From Larkinella arboricola (GTDB lineage: Bacteria > Bacteroidota > Bacteroidia > Cytophagales > Spirosomataceae), in contig NZ_QLMC01000011.1 of NCBI RefSeq assembly GCF_003259745.1, forward strand, positions 1-64,000: a DNA stretch of 64,000 bases, in the 5' to 3' direction. The notes beneath the pieces were generated by a model. It was not told the origin of the DNA, made no database searches, and worked only from the letters and a program-made list of their open reading frames with translations. Of the stretch, positions 62,726 to 64,000 are shown piece after piece. A program made the translations under genes and the position numbers. Position 1 is the stretch's first letter; the number at the start of each line of letters is the position of its first letter.

Positions 62726-64000
62726 TTATAATTTACCAATAGACCGCCATAAGGCCAGTTCCTGACTAAATCGGTTGTCGATCACCTCGCATTGGGCGTC
62801 TATGCGCATCGTGGGGCGACGCTGGAGATTGTAGGCCGGCCAGGCCGGAACATCCTGGGCGGCTGGTTTACCCGTTCGGGCGAAAGTGGTCCATAATTCG
62901 GCAAAATGATGAGAAGCCCTAAACCGTTCGGGCCGGTTTCCCCCGAAGAAGCTCTCTTTTGGCTGCGATCCGTCGCGGGGCGGAATTTCGTTGTTGAATT
63001 TGAAAGAAATGTCCATGGCGTGGGGTGTACCCATCGGATAATCCGTTCCCGGAATCTTCTTTTCGGATTTATAGCCAAAATTGTACAGATAGACCGGTGC
63101 TCCCCCCTGCTTTGCTTTCTTTTCGGCAATGTCTACCGAACCCAGCCCCATCATGGTAATGGAGGAAATGGCCACAAAAATTTGCGGAGCCGTCGCGTTG
63201 GGAGAGGCTTTCCGGTAGGTCTCGATAATCGTTGGGGTGTCCGGGCCGTATTGGGGTTCCAGTCTTTTGTGTAACCCTTCAAAGTCCAGGCTGGCGAATT
63301 CGGTATCCTTGCGTTCCCAAGCGAAGAACGTGTACTCATCTTCATTCCAGCCCACCAGCAGGGGTTTATTACGGGAGATGGCCGGAGCCGTGGGATCAAA
63401 GGGGTGATGGGGCAGCACGAGACCATCGACTACGGGCCCAAAGCCCCCGTAATTCCGGCGCATTGTGCCCTGATTGCGGTTTTTTTCCAGAAAAGGCGGC
63501 ACAAACGGTAACTTGCCCTGCATCGCCAGCAGTTCCGTCGCGGGAATGTCGAGCAGCTTCCGCCAATCTTTGGGGACGATATTGAACTCTTTCAAAAGCA
63601 TGGCGGTGGTTTCGGCCGCCGTTTTCCGGGATGTCATCCGCACACCGGGTCCACTTTCGATGGAGGCTTTGTTGAAATAAGGAGCCGCCCCGGGCATCGC
63701 ATAGAGACAGGAGGTTTTGGCTCCACCGCCCGATTCGCCCCAGATCATCACATTGGCTGGATCACCGCCAAACCGGGCGATGTTATCATGGACCCATTTG
63801 AGCCCGTCAACGATGTCAAGCATCCCCATGTTACCGGATCCAGCGTACTCGGCCCCTGCTATTTCATCCAGGTATAAAAAGCCCAGCAACCCTAAGCGGT
63901 GGTTGGTTTCGACGACTACCACATCAAAATTCCGGGCCAGATTCGAGCCGTCCTGCCCCGCTGCTGCGCCGGACCCAATGACAAAGCCACCGCCGTGGCT
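62726..64000 (-). CDS. Type-B carboxylesterase, C-terminal part (runs off the right window edge)
   Basis: Serine hydrolase of the alpha/beta fold. The frame stays open to the window end, so the true start lies beyond it; the GTG at 63922 is internal. Visible motifs are the oxyanion hole SHGGGF (right at the edge), TNHRLGLLGFL, the nucleophile elbow WGESGGGAK (Ser in GESGG) and the late DYPMGTPHAMDISFKFN, whose His completes the triad. It acts on carboxylic esters such as lipids, sugar esters or xenobiotics. It is the first gene of the minus-strand run visible here, with 203 bp to the CBM9-like gene. The rest of the gene must be read from the next sequence. Confidence 0.9.
   Translation of the reverse strand, partial: SHGGGFVIGSGAAAGQDGSNLARNFDVVVVETNHRLGLLGFLYLDEIAGAEYAGSGNMGMLDIVDGLKWVHDNIARFGGDPANVMIWGESGGGAKTSCLYAMPGAAPYFNKASIESGPGVRMTSRKTAAETTAMLLKEFNIVPKDWRKLLDIPATELLAMQGKLPFVPPFLEKNRNQGTMRRNYGGFGPVVDGLVLPHHPFDPTAPAISRNKPLLVGWNEDEYTFFAWERKDTEFASLDFEGLHKRLEPQYGPDTPTIIETYRKASPNATAPQIFVAISSITMMGLGSVDIAEKKAKQGGAPVYLYNFGYKSEKKIPGTDYPMGTPHAMDISFKFNNEIPPRDGSQPKESFFGGNRPERFRASHHFAELWTTFARTGKPAAQDVPAWPAYNLQRRPTMRIDAQCEVIDNRFSQELALWRSIGKL

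Overview
The window looks like a secondary replicon (plasmid or chromid) of a Bacteroidota bacterium, most like Cytophagales such as Spirosoma or Larkinella. This rests on three SusC/SusD outer-membrane import pairs, several secreted proteins with type IX secretion-style C-termini, a divergent AraC regulator of a Bacteroidota type, and near absence of Shine-Dalgarno sequences. A Rep_3/RepB-type initiator (14637-16031) beside an array of 17-bp iterons (16124-16771) marks a plasmid-type origin. No rRNA, tRNA or CRISPR array was found.

Layout. 1-2.5 kb: the end of an IS3-type transposase, two small unknown genes, and a serine recombinase preceded by a 42-bp palindrome. 2.7-9.8 kb: a SusD/SusC pair on the minus strand, with a divergent AraC-type regulator and an SDR oxidoreductase on the plus strand. 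10-13 kb: a large secreted DUF5060/glycosidase-like protein with a 348-bp internal tandem duplication. 13-17 kb: mostly non-coding DNA, the Rep gene and its iterons. 17.2-22 kb: a second SusC/SusD pair ending in a strong terminator. 22.1-23.3 kb: an ECF sigma factor with a membrane partner. 23.7-24.2 kb: gene debris, including a glycosyltransferase N-terminus.

24.4-29.3 kb is a signalling block: a multi-sensor histidine kinase split by one in-frame TAG, a receiver-ATPase protein whose expected phospho-accepting His is replaced, and a single-domain response regulator. 29.6-38.1 kb carries secreted or envelope proteins: an SGNH esterase with duplicated modules, a Tat-type amidohydrolase, a pectate-lyase-like beta-helix protein and two unknown envelope proteins. 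38.4-40.5 kb holds an MFS exporter, an IS3 remnant and an orphan sigma factor. 41.2-44 kb encodes a subtilisin-like peptidase in which the usual catalytic His is Glu.

44.2-64 kb is entirely minus-strand and is the most interesting part. It carries a FucP-like permease, a third SusC/SusD pair, and a run of closely spaced catabolic genes: carboxylesterase, CBM9-like protein, BASS-type transporter, M81 peptidase, RidA, gamma-glutamyltransferase, a Tat-signal protein of unknown function, a SelA/DgaE-like PLP enzyme, an amidohydrolase/deacetylase and a cytochrome c sugar dehydrogenase. Most carry export signals, including the RidA and the PLP enzyme, whose relatives are normally cytoplasmic. I infer a largely periplasmic pathway for a peptide-like or amide-containing nutrient; the substrate is unknown.
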